A DNA stretch of 64,000 nt from JANMES01 sp038329865 (lineage in GTDB: Bacteria; Planctomycetota; Phycisphaerae; Tepidisphaerales; Tepidisphaeraceae). This document shows, piece by piece, positions 43,724 to 52,118 of this stretch (within the stretch, counting starts at the first letter, position 1; each line of letters opens with the position of its first letter). The position numbers and the translations under genes were made by a program. The stretch is taken from the NCBI GenBank assembly GCA_038329865.1, contig JBBQNK010000003.1:102122-166121 (forward strand), written 5' to 3'. The notes below the pieces were generated by a model. That model was not told the DNA's origin. It ran no database searches and saw only the letters and a program-made list of their open reading frames with translations.

Positions 43724-43972
43724 ATGAACGACCCGCGCGACTACAAGCTCGATCTTTCCTCGCTCAAATCCGATCCAAAGGACGACGACTCCAGCACCGC
43801 AGCGCCCCGGCCGTTCCTCAGCGTGTTGTTCGCCTGCTGCGGCGTTTACCAGCGCCTCTACCGCGATCCCACCGGCACGTTTTACGCGGGCCATTGCCCC
43901 AAGTGCGCCAAAGCGGTGAAATTTAACGTCGGCCGCGGGGGTACGTCGGAGCGGCACTTTGTGGTACATTAA
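43724..43972 (+). CDS. small conserved cysteine-rich protein
   Basis: 82 residues. The centre LFACCGVYQRLYRDPTGTFYAGHCPKCAKAVKFNVG has a CC pair and a CPKC pair that could form a zinc ribbon. No signal peptide. The composition is similar to small uncharacterised planctomycete proteins I have seen described, but I cannot name a family. It follows the cyclodeaminase gene by 40 bases. Confidence 0.6.
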   Translation: MNDPRDYKLDLSSLKSDPKDDDSSTAAPRPFLSVLFACCGVYQRLYRDPTGTFYAGHCPKCAKAVKFNVGRGGTSERHFVVH

Positions 43973-44017
43973 CTCGCGATAATCGAGGATCCGCATCGAG
44001 CCGTCGTAGTGATGCTT

Positions 44018-44080
44018 AGCCGCCCCGCGTGCGGGGCGCGTTTTGAACCGTCGCAACGCGCCCCGCACGCGGGCCGGCTA
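44018..44080. repeat. REPIN-like element, GCCCCGCGTGCGGGGC family
   Basis: TAGCCGCCCCGCGTGCGGGG and the inverse (CCCCGCACGCGGGCCGGCTA) flank a short TTTTGAACC spacer. Each arm is itself palindromic. Confidence 0.85.
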
Positions 44081-44133
44081 GACGACGCGATAGAATGCGA
44101 GTCGGTACGTTCAGTTTTGACATGGAGGTCCCC

Positions 44134-44667
44134 TTGAGTTCCGCAACTGCTGATCCGAAAGCCAATCCTAAATCCGGCACGTATGAAGTCGCCCGTTCCG
44201 GCGGCAAGTGTGCCGTTTCCGGCCGAGTCATTCCCGCGGGCGAGAAATACTACGCAGTGTTGCGCGAAACCGCGCTCGGCTTCGAGCGGATTGACGTCGC
44301 CGCCGAGTGCTGGGCGGATTTCGATAAGACCAACCAGCTCGGCTTCTGGCAGACCGTCATGCCGCTGCACGAGGTGAAGAAGAAAGTCTTCGTCGACGAC
44401 GAAGTGCTCTGCGGCCTGTTCGAGCGCCTCGCTGGCGTGACCGAGCCGGCCAAGCTCAACTTCCGATTCGTGCTCGGCCTGATCCTGATGCGAAAACGCC
44501 TACTCGTGTACGAAACCACCCGCCAAACCGACAACGGCGGCGAAGTGTGGGCGATGCGATTTCGCGGAAAGGAAGAAATCCTCGACATGGTCAACCCGCG
44601 CCTCGACGAGCAGCAAGTGAAGGACGTGAGTACCCAACTCGGGGAGATTCTGAACGAGGAAGTTTAG
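44134..44667 (+). CDS. hypothetical protein
   Basis: 177 residues from a TTG at 44134 with GGAGG five bases upstream; an in-frame ATG at 44095 would add 13 residues but has no ribosome site. A Cys-containing N-terminal segment (SGGKCAVSGRVIPAGEKYYAVLRE) with a later Cys (AAECWADFD) could form a small metal site, as in FLYWCH- or HNH-like ribbons. The remainder is helical and charged. I do not recognise a family. It is preceded by a repeat and followed by one. Confidence 0.55.
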   Translation: MSSATADPKANPKSGTYEVARSGGKCAVSGRVIPAGEKYYAVLRETALGFERIDVAAECWADFDKTNQLGFWQTVMPLHEVKKKVFVDDEVLCGLFERLAGVTEPAKLNFRFVLGLILMRKRLLVYETTRQTDNGGEVWAMRFRGKEEILDMVNPRLDEQQVKDVSTQLGEILNEEV

Positions 44668-44677
44668 ATCAATTTCT

Positions 44678-44797
44678 GTCCCTCGCCCGGTATTCCGGGA
44701 GAGGATAGGGTGAGGGTCCTGCTGCGATGGGCGTACCACTTCACTCTCGCGACAGAGCCCATTTCCCGACCATCTCTCGACATACCGGGAGAAGGAG
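44678..44797. repeat. degenerate CCCTCTCCCGG element
   Basis: The left unit TCCCTCGCCCGGTATTCCGG with GAGGATAGGGTGAGGGTCCTG is clear. The right unit is decayed (CCATCTCTCGACATACCGGG). It probably represents an old copy of the family. Confidence 0.65.
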
Positions 44798-44860
44798 TGA
44801 AGAACGCCGCTCGCACGGGTCAGAGACTCGTGGTACAAGAACTTTTTAGAAGATTATCGC

Positions 44861-45787
44861 GTGTCCTTGAGCATTCAACACCCATCCGCTTCTCCATCCC
44901 GCTCGCCGATGGCGGCACTCTTTTGCACCGCGTTGATGCTCCTTGCCGGTTGCTGCGGACCGAAACCTAAAGAAGCCTACTACGGCCCGACCCTTCTCAT
45001 GGACGACGTCGTGGAGAAGGTCAACCGCAATAGCGGCATGATTCCCAGCCTCTGGGCCAACACCGATTTCAGCGCCACCGTCGTCGATGAGAAAGGCGAT
45101 TCCCACAGCGGCGGCGGCTCGGGCGTGGTGATCTTCCGCCGGCCAGGCGATCTGCTCGTTCGCGGCGATTCGCTGATCGGGCCGGTGTTTGAAGTCGGCA
45201 GCAATAATGAAACTTACTGGCTGCAACTCCTGCTGCCGCAGATCGACAAGGCGTGGTTTGGCTCGTACGCGAATCTCGGCCGCAGCAACATGAAGCAGAT
45301 CCCGATTCTGCCCGACGCACTGGTGGAAGTCTTCGGCGTTTCGATCGTCAACACCAATTTCCTCCAGCAGCCGGTGCCGGTGATGAAATTCAATCACGAG
45401 GACGACGCGTACGAGTTCACCTTCATGGCCCGCCTGCCCGACCGCTGGTTTGCCGCCAAACAGATTTCTTATGACCGCAAGACCTACCAGCCCACGCACG
45501 TTGTGCTCTATGATGAAAACGGCCGAACGGTGTTGAAGGCGGATCTGAGTGATCCGGCACCGGTCGAAGTGCCGGAGTTGCCTAAGACGGATTGGCCGAA
45601 AGTCGCGACGAAGTACGATCTGTATTTCCCGGAAAGCAAGATCCGTCTGAGCATGACGCTGTCCGACGTCGCGCTGAATAAGGGAAAGGTGCCGATCGAC
45701 GCCACCTTCCGCATGCCCGGCCCCGACCAGTGGGGCGTGACCAGGAAAGAGAATGTCATTGACGTCGATTCATCCCCGCATCATTAA
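44861..45787 (+). CDS. outer-membrane-directed lipoprotein, LolA/DUF4292-like
   Basis: 308 residues. A lipobox LLAGC lies in the N-terminal hydrophobic stretch (MAALFCTALMLLAGC). The start is uncertain: GTG at 44861 or ATG at 44909. The remainder (RPGDLLVRGDSLIGPVFEVGSNNETYWL...FPESKIRLSM) has beta-rich sections like the LolA/DUF4292 fold. It may carry or bind lipids. The last 35 bases overlap the next gene, so the two are likely translationally coupled. Confidence 0.65.
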   Translation: MSLSIQHPSASPSRSPMAALFCTALMLLAGCCGPKPKEAYYGPTLLMDDVVEKVNRNSGMIPSLWANTDFSATVVDEKGDSHSGGGSGVVIFRRPGDLLVRGDSLIGPVFEVGSNNETYWLQLLLPQIDKAWFGSYANLGRSNMKQIPILPDALVEVFGVSIVNTNFLQQPVPVMKFNHEDDAYEFTFMARLPDRWFAAKQISYDRKTYQPTHVVLYDENGRTVLKADLSDPAPVEVPELPKTDWPKVATKYDLYFPESKIRLSMTLSDVALNKGKVPIDATFRMPGPDQWGVTRKENVIDVDSSPHH

Positions 45788-47426
45788 ATGTTTCGCCTGT
45801 TTGTTGCTGTTGGCCGTGCTGACGGCGACGGTCTCCTCAGCGCGCGCTGCCGCGGGAGATCTGCTCGCGCAGGGCGCGGGCGACAACGGGCTGTGGATCG
45901 CACAGGTGTTGACCGATCCGCAGCGTCCGGGCGTGTCTATCACGCTCATCCGCTTCCGCAGCAAGTCCGCCGAAACCTGGACGGATGTCGCCAGTGTCAA
46001 CGGCCGTGTCGTCTCGATGGCGCCGCGCGGGCAGCAGCTTGCCGTGCTGCGCGAGAACGGCGAGTGGATGTTCGTCTGGCCCGAAGGCAGCGCGATCGGG
46101 CAGCCGATCCCGATGCAGGGGAAGATTCGCGCGCTGGCGGGTGACGGCGAAACGATTTGGGCGCTGGCGGCCGTGACCGGTGAAATGCCGGCGACTAAGC
46201 CGGCGGAAGATTTATTCGCCGGGCGATCCGCCACTCAGCCGGCAACCGGCCCGACTACTTTTCCAACGACGCAAGCGATATCAGTCTCTCCCCCGATTGG
46301 TGAACCGAAGCAGATGCCGGTGCTCACAACGTCACCCGCCTCCACGATGCCAGTAGAAAATGAACGCGATAAAGCCAATCCGCGTTGGATGGTTTTCCGT
46401 CTCTCGCCCGGCGGATGGGAGCGGGGCGAGCAGATTCAGGGGCCGTTCGACGCAGAAGTCGCCGGCGGAGCGGATCGCGGCCGAGCGATCTTTGCGATCA
46501 AGCCGCGCGACGCGCAGTTCCTAAAGGGCGATCTGTCGTTCCCCGCAGTCGATCCACACAGCACGCCGCAGTTTTCAGTCCTCACCGGCGAAGGCCCGCC
46601 GCTGTTCTGGATCGCTGGCTCTGCCGACGCGGGGAGCATCTCGCCACTCTCGCCGGTCTCACCCAACAACAATTCCACCGCCCATGCCACGGCCCTGGTC
46701 GCGCCCAAGGGATTTGACGCCGGTTCCGATCGCGCAGTCGCCGTTTCGATGGGCCGGGTTCGGCTGTTCTTCACGACGAAGACCGAGAAGAACAAAACGA
46801 AAATTCTCGAGCAGACGTACGATATTAAAACCCTCCAGCCGGTAGGTGAGCCGTCGGCGCTGCTGTTCGTCGTGCCGCCCGCGGATTCAGTAATTCAAAC
46901 GGTGTTGAGCGCGATCGTCATGGCGTCGCTGATTTTTGCGATGGTCGTCAGTTTCCAGAATCGCCAGGGCGTACGCGAATTATTCGAACGGCCCGATCCG
47001 CCGCAACCGGCGCCGCTTACGATGCGCCTGCTGGCCGGCGCGATCGACCTGCTGCCGGTGTTCGTCGCGTGCCTGGTGATCAAATCCGTCTGGCCGATCA
47101 ACTCCGACCCGACGCAGACGATGCAGGACCCGAAGGTCAACCTCATTTTCTGGATCGGTACGGCGATCTATCTGATTCACACCACGCTGATCGAAGTCAT
47201 TAAGGGACGATCGATCGGGAAGATGATCGTGGGATTGAAAATCATCGGCCTGGACGGCCAGCCCGCAACCGTAAGCGCTCGCCTTACGCGGAACCTTCTG
47301 CGTTTCGTCGACTTGATGCTCTTCGGCCTGATGGTCTTCTCGCCATTTCGGCAGCGAGTGGGGGATTTGGTTGCGGGAACGTTGGTCGTTTCCACCAAGG
47401 TGCCGGACGAATCGGCAAAGAAGTAA
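45753..47426 (+). CDS. RDD family membrane protein with large exported N-terminal region
   Basis: 557 residues. A signal peptide or first helix (CFACLLLLAVLTATVSSARA) is followed by a low-complexity extracytoplasmic region of about 370 residues (Pro/Thr-rich around 150-195). The C-terminal RDD domain (about 410-550) has TMRLLAGAIDLL (Arg and Asp), a third Asp in RFVDLM, and KGRSIGKMIVGLKI. RDD proteins are mostly transport-related, but this fusion is unlike the plain family. It overlaps the preceding lipoprotein gene by 35 bases. Confidence 0.75.
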   Translation: MSLTSIHPRIIKCFACLLLLAVLTATVSSARAAAGDLLAQGAGDNGLWIAQVLTDPQRPGVSITLIRFRSKSAETWTDVASVNGRVVSMAPRGQQLAVLRENGEWMFVWPEGSAIGQPIPMQGKIRALAGDGETIWALAAVTGEMPATKPAEDLFAGRSATQPATGPTTFPTTQAISVSPPIGEPKQMPVLTTSPASTMPVENERDKANPRWMVFRLSPGGWERGEQIQGPFDAEVAGGADRGRAIFAIKPRDAQFLKGDLSFPAVDPHSTPQFSVLTGEGPPLFWIAGSADAGSISPLSPVSPNNNSTAHATALVAPKGFDAGSDRAVAVSMGRVRLFFTTKTEKNKTKILEQTYDIKTLQPVGEPSALLFVVPPADSVIQTVLSAIVMASLIFAMVVSFQNRQGVRELFERPDPPQPAPLTMRLLAGAIDLLPVFVACLVIKSVWPINSDPTQTMQDPKVNLIFWIGTAIYLIHTTLIEVIKGRSIGKMIVGLKIIGLDGQPATVSARLTRNLLRFVDLMLFGLMVFSPFRQRVGDLVAGTLVVSTKVPDESAKK

Positions 47427-47456
47427 CCGCGGATCGAGATTCAAGGAAACAACAAA

Positions 47457-47486
47457 ACGACCGACGAAGCGTGCTTCGTCGGTCGT
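47457..47486. terminator. bidirectional terminator between RDD gene and rpmH
   Basis: A 14-base-pair perfect stem (ACGACCGACGAAGC / GCTTCGTCGGTCGT) with a 2-base loop. T-rich sequence follows on the minus strand (TTTTGTTGTTT), and there is a weaker tract on the plus strand. It serves the converging genes. Confidence 0.75.
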
Positions 47487-47519
47487 TGGTTTATATGCGA
47501 TACGAAAATCAAAGTCGGA

Positions 47520-47654
47520 TCAGACGACTTGAACCTTGCGGCCCACGCGGCGCTTGCGGTTGATCGCCTGGCGGCCCTTCTTGGTGGACATGCGGGCGCG
47601 GAAGCCGATCTTGCGGGCGCGTTTGACTTTGCTGATGCGGTGCGGGTAATGCAT
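47520..47654 (-). CDS. rpmH: 50S ribosomal protein L34
   Basis: 44 residues (MHYPHRISKVKRARKIGFRA...), too short for most gene finders. The L34 consensus is recognisable in SKVKRARKIGFRARMSTKKGRQAINRKRRVGRKV. It is a basic, non-membrane ribosomal protein. Usually rpmH lies beside dnaA or rnpA; here the neighbours are an RDD gene (converging) and rpsL (diverging). The first residues differ from the common MKRTYQP opening, and the start at 47654 is inferred from the frame and length. Confidence 0.9.
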   Translation of the reverse strand: MHYPHRISKVKRARKIGFRARMSTKKGRQAINRKRRVGRKVQVV

Positions 47655-47821
47655 GGCGTTCCTTGTCGATTCTCAGTGTGCCTTAAGTCCTGTCCCATCA
47701 AACATTTTCAACCGCCGACCGGACGGGACCTGTCCGACGGGCGGGGCATCTTATCCGATCGTTTGCTGTCTGGCTAGTGGGTAAATGGGAGAATATCGGT
47801 AAAATCATGCCTTGCTTACCC

Positions 47822-47850
47822 TTGCGAGTGAATGGCGGTTCCACTACAAT
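47822..47850 (+). promoter_or_regulatory. candidate promoter of rpsL-rpsG
   Basis: TTGCGA and TACAAT are separated by 17 bases, a good sigma-70-type match. The predicted start lies near 47857, giving about 50 bases of leader. Confidence 0.6.
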
Positions 47851-47907
47851 CCCCGACCTTAATTTTTTAGAGGCCGGGTGAAAATCAGGCCGTGGACGAA
47901 GGAAACT

Positions 47908-48279
47908 ATGCCGACGATCAATCAGCTCATCAAGAAGCCCCGCAAAGCCCTCGGGCGTATCAACAAAGTTAAAGATCTGGTGGCCTGCCCGCAAAAGCGC
48001 GGCGTGTGCCTGCAGGTCAAGACGATGACCCCGAAGAAGCCGAACTCGGCCCTTCGCAAAATCGCCCGCGTGCGCCTGAGCAACGGCAAGGAAGTCACCG
48101 CCTACATCCCCGGCGAAGAGCACAACCTGCAGGAACACTCGATCGTCCTCGTAAGAGGTGGTCGCGTGCGCGATCTCCCCGGCGTGCGCTACCACATCGT
48201 CCGCGGCACGCTCGACGCGCTCGGAGTCGATGGTCGCAAGCGTTCGCGCAGCAAGTACGGCACGAAGTCAGGTAAGTAA
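47908..48279 (+). CDS. rpsL: 30S ribosomal protein S12
   Basis: 123 residues from MPTINQL, the usual start. The decoding-centre loop KTMTPKKPNSALRK is intact with the lysine that streptomycin resistance mutations change. GAAGGA lies upstream. It pairs with rpsG 117 bases downstream. The normal str-operon partners fusA and tuf do not follow. Confidence 0.97.
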   Translation: MPTINQLIKKPRKALGRINKVKDLVACPQKRGVCLQVKTMTPKKPNSALRKIARVRLSNGKEVTAYIPGEEHNLQEHSIVLVRGGRVRDLPGVRYHIVRGTLDALGVDGRKRSRSKYGTKSGK

Positions 48280-48395
48280 ACCGGCCTGCCCGCTTCAGCG
48301 GGTAGATCATCAGACAATCAATCACCCGGAGTATTCCCGATAACTTCGCTTGTTGCGAAGCAGACCGGGGAGAAACCAAACGGAAGTGTATCAAC

Positions 48396-48872
48396 ATGGC
48401 GTATAAGAAGTTCACCGCAAGCGAAGACATGCTCAAGGCTGACGGCCGCTATAACAGCAAGCTGGTCAGCAAATTCATCAACTGCTTAATGTGGGACGGC
48501 AAGAAGACCGTCGCCCAGAAGCTCTTCTACGATGCGATGGACATCGTCGTGAAGAAGATGAAGGACGTTCCGCCGCTGGAACTGTTCGAGAACGCAATCA
48601 ACAACGTTAAGCCGTACGTCGAAGTGCGATCCAAGCGCGTCGGCGGAGCGAACTACCAGGTGCCGATGCAGGTGAACAAGCGTCGCCAGCAGAGCCTCGC
48701 ATTCCGCTGGATCATCGGCGCCTGCCGTGAAGGCGGCGGTCGGCCAATGAGCGAGCGGCTCGCCGATGAACTTCTTGGCGCGTACAAGAAGGAAGGCAAA
48801 GCCATGGCCACCCGCGACAACACCCACCGCATGGCGGATGCGAACAAGGCGTTCGCCCACTTCGCGTGGTAA
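48396..48872 (+). CDS. rpsG: 30S ribosomal protein S7
   Basis: 158 residues. The N-terminus (MAYKKFTASEDMLKADGRYNSKLVSKFINCLMWDGKK) and the KPYVEVRSKRVGGANYQVPMQV segment match S7. It binds the 3' domain of 16S rRNA. GGGGAG before the ATG is a usable ribosome site. A terminator follows 38 bases after the stop. Confidence 0.97.
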   Translation: MAYKKFTASEDMLKADGRYNSKLVSKFINCLMWDGKKTVAQKLFYDAMDIVVKKMKDVPPLELFENAINNVKPYVEVRSKRVGGANYQVPMQVNKRRQQSLAFRWIIGACREGGGRPMSERLADELLGAYKKEGKAMATRDNTHRMADANKAFAHFAW

Positions 48873-48909
48873 TCGCTTTTTGCGAATCAATCGACGAACA
48901 TCAACGAAC

Positions 48910-48937
48910 ATCGCCAGCAACTCGCTGGCGATTTTCG
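48910..48937 (+). terminator. intrinsic terminator after rpsG
   Basis: Stem ATCGCCAGC / GCTGGCGAT with loop AACTC, followed by TTTCGTT. It ends the S12-S7 transcript, so fusA and tuf are not part of it. Confidence 0.7.
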
Positions 48938-48967
48938 TTGGGTGATTAGGTTCGCTTTCATCGGTCC

Positions 48968-49019
48968 GTCCCGCTTCAGCGGGACACACAGGATTTTTTC
49001 CGTCCCGCTGAAGCGGGAC
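48968..49019. repeat. REPIN-like element, GTCCCGCTTCAGCGGGAC family
   Basis: Two palindromic units (GTCCCGCTTCAGCGGGAC and its inverse) flank a 16-base spacer. A diverged relative is at 60891-60964. Confidence 0.9.
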
Positions 49020-49066
49020 GCACCAATGACGACCACAGCTCCCGCGTGTGTTGAAGGAGATTTCAA

Positions 49067-49423
49067 ATGCCCGTCGACTACCAAGGCGCCCGCATCCCCG
49101 ACGCGAACGTCACCACGCTCTTCGAGCTCCCGGGATTCCGCATCGTCCGCAATATAGGCATCGTCCGCGGCATCGTCGTTCGAAGTCGCAGCGTCGTCGG
49201 CTCCTTCGCCGCCGGCCTGCAGACGCTCATCGGCGGGAACATCACCGTCTGGGCGGAGATGTGCGAAAAAGCCCGCCAGGATTCGTACGACATCATGGTC
49301 CGCCACGGCCAGGAACTCGGCGGCAACGCGCTGGTGGCCATCCGGTACGACGCCAACGAAATCGCCGCCGGCGTGACAGAAGTACTTGCCTACGGCACGG
49401 CGGTTGTCGTCGAGCCGTTGTAA
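49067..49423 (+). CDS. YbjQ/UPF0145 family protein
   Basis: 118 residues. The pattern FRIVRNIGIVRGIVVRSRSVVG with ELGGNALVAIRYDAN and a C-terminal GTAVVVEPL is typical of the small YbjQ family, which forms pentamers of unknown role. GAAGGAG precedes the start. A repeat lies between it and serS. Confidence 0.85.
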   Translation: MPVDYQGARIPDANVTTLFELPGFRIVRNIGIVRGIVVRSRSVVGSFAAGLQTLIGGNITVWAEMCEKARQDSYDIMVRHGQELGGNALVAIRYDANEIAAGVTEVLAYGTAVVVEPL

Positions 49424-49452
49424 GATTAAAACTCGTCTGCGAATTTGAATTG

Positions 49453-49577
49453 GTAGGACAGACATTCCTGTCTGTCACGGACGGATGTACTCATCTGTTC
49501 GTACCAACGGTTCGTTGCAACAAGCGTACGAATCGAGGCGTACCTCGCTTCGTGACAGACAGGAATGTCTGTCCTAC
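49453..49577. repeat. 27-bp perfect inverted repeat, GTAGGACAGACATTCCTGTC family
   Basis: GTAGGACAGACATTCCTGTC...CACG and its exact inverse lie 71 bases apart. Each arm contains a palindrome (GACAGACATTCCTGTCTGTC). It sits upstream of serS and forms part of the serS leader. Confidence 0.9.
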
Positions 49578-49597
49578 TGAAGATGACGGAAGGAACC

Positions 49598-50920
49598 ATG
49601 CTCGACCCCAAGCTGCTGCGCGATAATCCCGACGCCGTGAAGAACGCCACCAAGATCAAGCGCATCGGCTCGCCGGAGCTCGTCGACCAATGGCGCTCGG
49701 CCGACGAAAAGCGCCGCGCGGCGCAAACCCTCGCCGACGGCCTTCGCGCCGAGCAGGGCAAGATCGGCGGCCAAGTCGGCAAGCTGAAGGGCCAGCTCAA
49801 GGGCGACACTTCGCCGGAGCTGGAGCAGTTTCTCGCGCAGGCCGGCGAGCTCAAAACCAAATACGAAGCCGCCGTCGCGCAGCAGACCGAAGCTGAAATC
49901 GAAGCCACCAGAATCATGCTACTCCTGCCGGCGATTCCCGATCCGAGTTGGCCGATCGGCGCGGATGACAAGGACAACGTCCTCGAGCGCACCTGGGCCG
50001 ACCCGTCTCGCCCGCCGGCGCCGCTGGCGGCCGGACAGCTCGATCACATTACGCTCGGGCAGAAGCTCGGCATTCTTGATTTCGATCGCGGCGTGAAGAT
50101 CGCCGGAAGCCGCAGCTATGTCGTGCGCGGCCACGGCGCGCTGCTCTACAACGCCGTGCTGCGCTACGCGATGGACGTCGTCACCGCGTGCGGTTACGAG
50201 CCGTTCGTCGTGCCGGTCCTCGTCACCGAGCAGTGCATGACCGGCACCGGCTACTTCCCGGCCGGGCGCGATCAGGCGTATATCACGCAGGACAATTCCG
50301 TCCTCGTCGGCACGAGCGAAGTGCCGCTTGCCAGCTTCTTCGGCAACGAAGTGCTCGATGAAGCTTCACTTCCCAAGCGTCTCGTCGCTGAGAGCACCTG
50401 CTTCCGCCGCGAAGCCGGCGCCGCCGGTAAAGACACGGCCGGCCTCTATCGCGTGCACCAGTTCGACAAGGTCGAGCAGGTGATCGTCCATAAGGCCGAC
50501 GACGCCGAGCACATCGCGCTGCACGAAGAAATCATCGCCAACGCCGAGGCAATTCTTCAGGGACTCAAACTTGCCTACCGCGTAGTGAAAAACTGCACCG
50601 GCGACATGGGCCAGGGCAAGTGGCGCATGTACGACATCGAAACATGGATGCCCGGCCGCAACAGCTACGGCGAAACCCACAGCGGAAGCGCGTTGCGCGA
50701 CTTCCAGGCGCGCAGGCTTAATCTCCGCTACAAAACCGCCGCCTCCGCCGGCGCAAAACCGCAGACGCATTTCTGTTACACGCTCAACAACACCGCCATC
50801 GCCTGCCCGCGTGTGCTGATCGCGATCCTCGAGACCTACCAAACCGCTGACGGGCGCGTGACCGTTCCCGATGTGCTGCGTCCTTACATGAACGGCATAG
50901 AAACCATTTCTGCAACTTAA
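49598..50920 (+). CDS. serS: seryl-tRNA synthetase
   Basis: 440 residues from MLDPKLLRDNP, preceded by GGAAGGA; the frame extends upstream across a repeat to 49565 but without a ribosome site. The N-terminal coiled-coil arm (about 25-100), motif 2 (STCFRREAGAAGKDTAGLYRVHQFDKVE) and motif 3 (SALRDFQARRLNLRY) are present. It charges tRNA-Ser. The SxTHSGSALRD stretch differs from the common EISSCSN form but is within class variation. Confidence 0.95.
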   Translation: MLDPKLLRDNPDAVKNATKIKRIGSPELVDQWRSADEKRRAAQTLADGLRAEQGKIGGQVGKLKGQLKGDTSPELEQFLAQAGELKTKYEAAVAQQTEAEIEATRIMLLLPAIPDPSWPIGADDKDNVLERTWADPSRPPAPLAAGQLDHITLGQKLGILDFDRGVKIAGSRSYVVRGHGALLYNAVLRYAMDVVTACGYEPFVVPVLVTEQCMTGTGYFPAGRDQAYITQDNSVLVGTSEVPLASFFGNEVLDEASLPKRLVAESTCFRREAGAAGKDTAGLYRVHQFDKVEQVIVHKADDAEHIALHEEIIANAEAILQGLKLAYRVVKNCTGDMGQGKWRMYDIETWMPGRNSYGETHSGSALRDFQARRLNLRYKTAASAGAKPQTHFCYTLNNTAIACPRVLIAILETYQTADGRVTVPDVLRPYMNGIETISAT

Positions 50921-50954
50921 TCGCCGCTCCGCCGTGCTGAATGGCAGGAGCCTG

Positions 50955-50990
50955 TTGACAAATCACAACCGCCATTTACTCTATTATATA
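50955..50990 (+). promoter_or_regulatory. candidate promoter upstream of the DUF1361 gene
   Basis: A perfect TTGACA (50955-50960) is followed by the AT-rich CTATTATATA (50981-50990). The spacing to TATTAT is about 21 bases, longer than ideal, so it is a weak candidate. Confidence 0.3.
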
Positions 50991-51007
50991 AAGCTAAAGG
51001 AATATGC

Positions 51008-51754
51008 ATGAATCCTACGGATATTGGGAAGAATTGGCGCTCGATTCAACGACGTTATTCTACATTAGCAAGTGCGATCGCCGTCACCGCATCACCGTCG
51101 GTGCTGGCGGTTTTGATCTTCATCGCCCGCGCGATGCTTACGCATCGCTTCGGATTTTCCTTCCTCCTCTGGAATTTATTTCTCGCCTGGGTGCCGCTCG
51201 GCTGTGCGGCGATCGCCGATGTGATGTTCCGCGTTCACCGCGCCAAACTTTGGCAACTGTTGCCGGTGCTGGCGGTGTGGCTGATCTTTCTGCCCAACGC
51301 GCCGTACATTCTGACGGACCTGGTTCACGTGCTCCGCTCACACGGCATGGTTTTCTGGTACGACCTGGTGATGGTCCTCACGTTCGCGCTGGCGGGGCTG
51401 ATGGCGGGGGTTACTTCGATCTGCATCGTGCAGCGGATCGTCGTCTCCTTCGCCGGGCCACGCTTAGGTCTGATCGCGGGATACGCGGTCGTTGTCGCTT
51501 CAACAATGCTCTGCGGCGTGGGCATGTACCTCGGCCGGGTGCTGCGCTGGAACAGCTGGGATTTGCTGGTCCGCCCTGATGTGATCCTGCCCAAGCTTGC
51601 CCGCGGAATTTCCAACCCGTGGGACAATCGACACGCGTTGGCATTTTCGATTTTGTTCGGCGTGCTGTTTACGGCCATATTCTTTGTCACCAACCGAAGA
51701 AGGCTACCGCAGCCGGAACAATCGGGCGGCGATCATCCACAATCGATTCGGTAG
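51008..51754 (+). CDS. DUF1361 membrane protein
   Basis: 248 residues with about seven hydrophobic helices. The conserved DUF1361 stretch WNLFLAWVPL, then LPNAPYILTDLVHVLR and WYDLVMVLTFALAGLMAG, is recognisable. The function of the family is unknown. AAAGGA lies before the start. It is followed by a gene-free 363 bases. Confidence 0.8.
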   Translation: MNPTDIGKNWRSIQRRYSTLASAIAVTASPSVLAVLIFIARAMLTHRFGFSFLLWNLFLAWVPLGCAAIADVMFRVHRAKLWQLLPVLAVWLIFLPNAPYILTDLVHVLRSHGMVFWYDLVMVLTFALAGLMAGVTSICIVQRIVVSFAGPRLGLIAGYAVVVASTMLCGVGMYLGRVLRWNSWDLLVRPDVILPKLARGISNPWDNRHALAFSILFGVLFTAIFFVTNRRRLPQPEQSGGDHPQSIR

Positions 51755-51854
51755 CGAGCCACATGAGTCTGCGGAGAAAAACTTTTCGGCCGACACGTTG
51801 GCGACCCAAGCGCCGGCCCCACTGATAGTTCGAGAAATTAAGCGGGTGTGAAAC

Positions 51855-51985
51855 GGTGACAAAAGGGAACCAATGGGAACCTAATTCAGTACAAAAGGAG
51901 CAGAAAGGTGACCATCGCCAGCATCTCATTCACTCGACGCTGTTCAGTTTTCAAAGAGCCGGAATCGGAACGACGACTCCGCATT
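51855..51985 (+). other. purine-rich non-coding element ending in TCAAAGAGC (second copy)
   Basis: Words GTGACAAAAGG, GGGAACC, AGTACAAAAGG and CAGAAAGGTGACC precede a pyrimidine-rich part and GTTTTCAAAGAGC at 51949-51961. The organisation follows 9257-9440 although the sequence is shorter. The remainder of the 51755-52118 gap shows nothing I can name. Confidence 0.4.
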
Positions 51986-52118
51986 TTCACACCGAATCTA
52001 TACCGCCGCCGACGCGAAAAGTCGGCCAAAAACTGGATTGAACGTAAGATTGCCACAACCCATGGCCGGGCAGGTGATTGGCCTTGATTCGGACTGCTGG
52101 GCGAGAAGTTTTTTGAGG

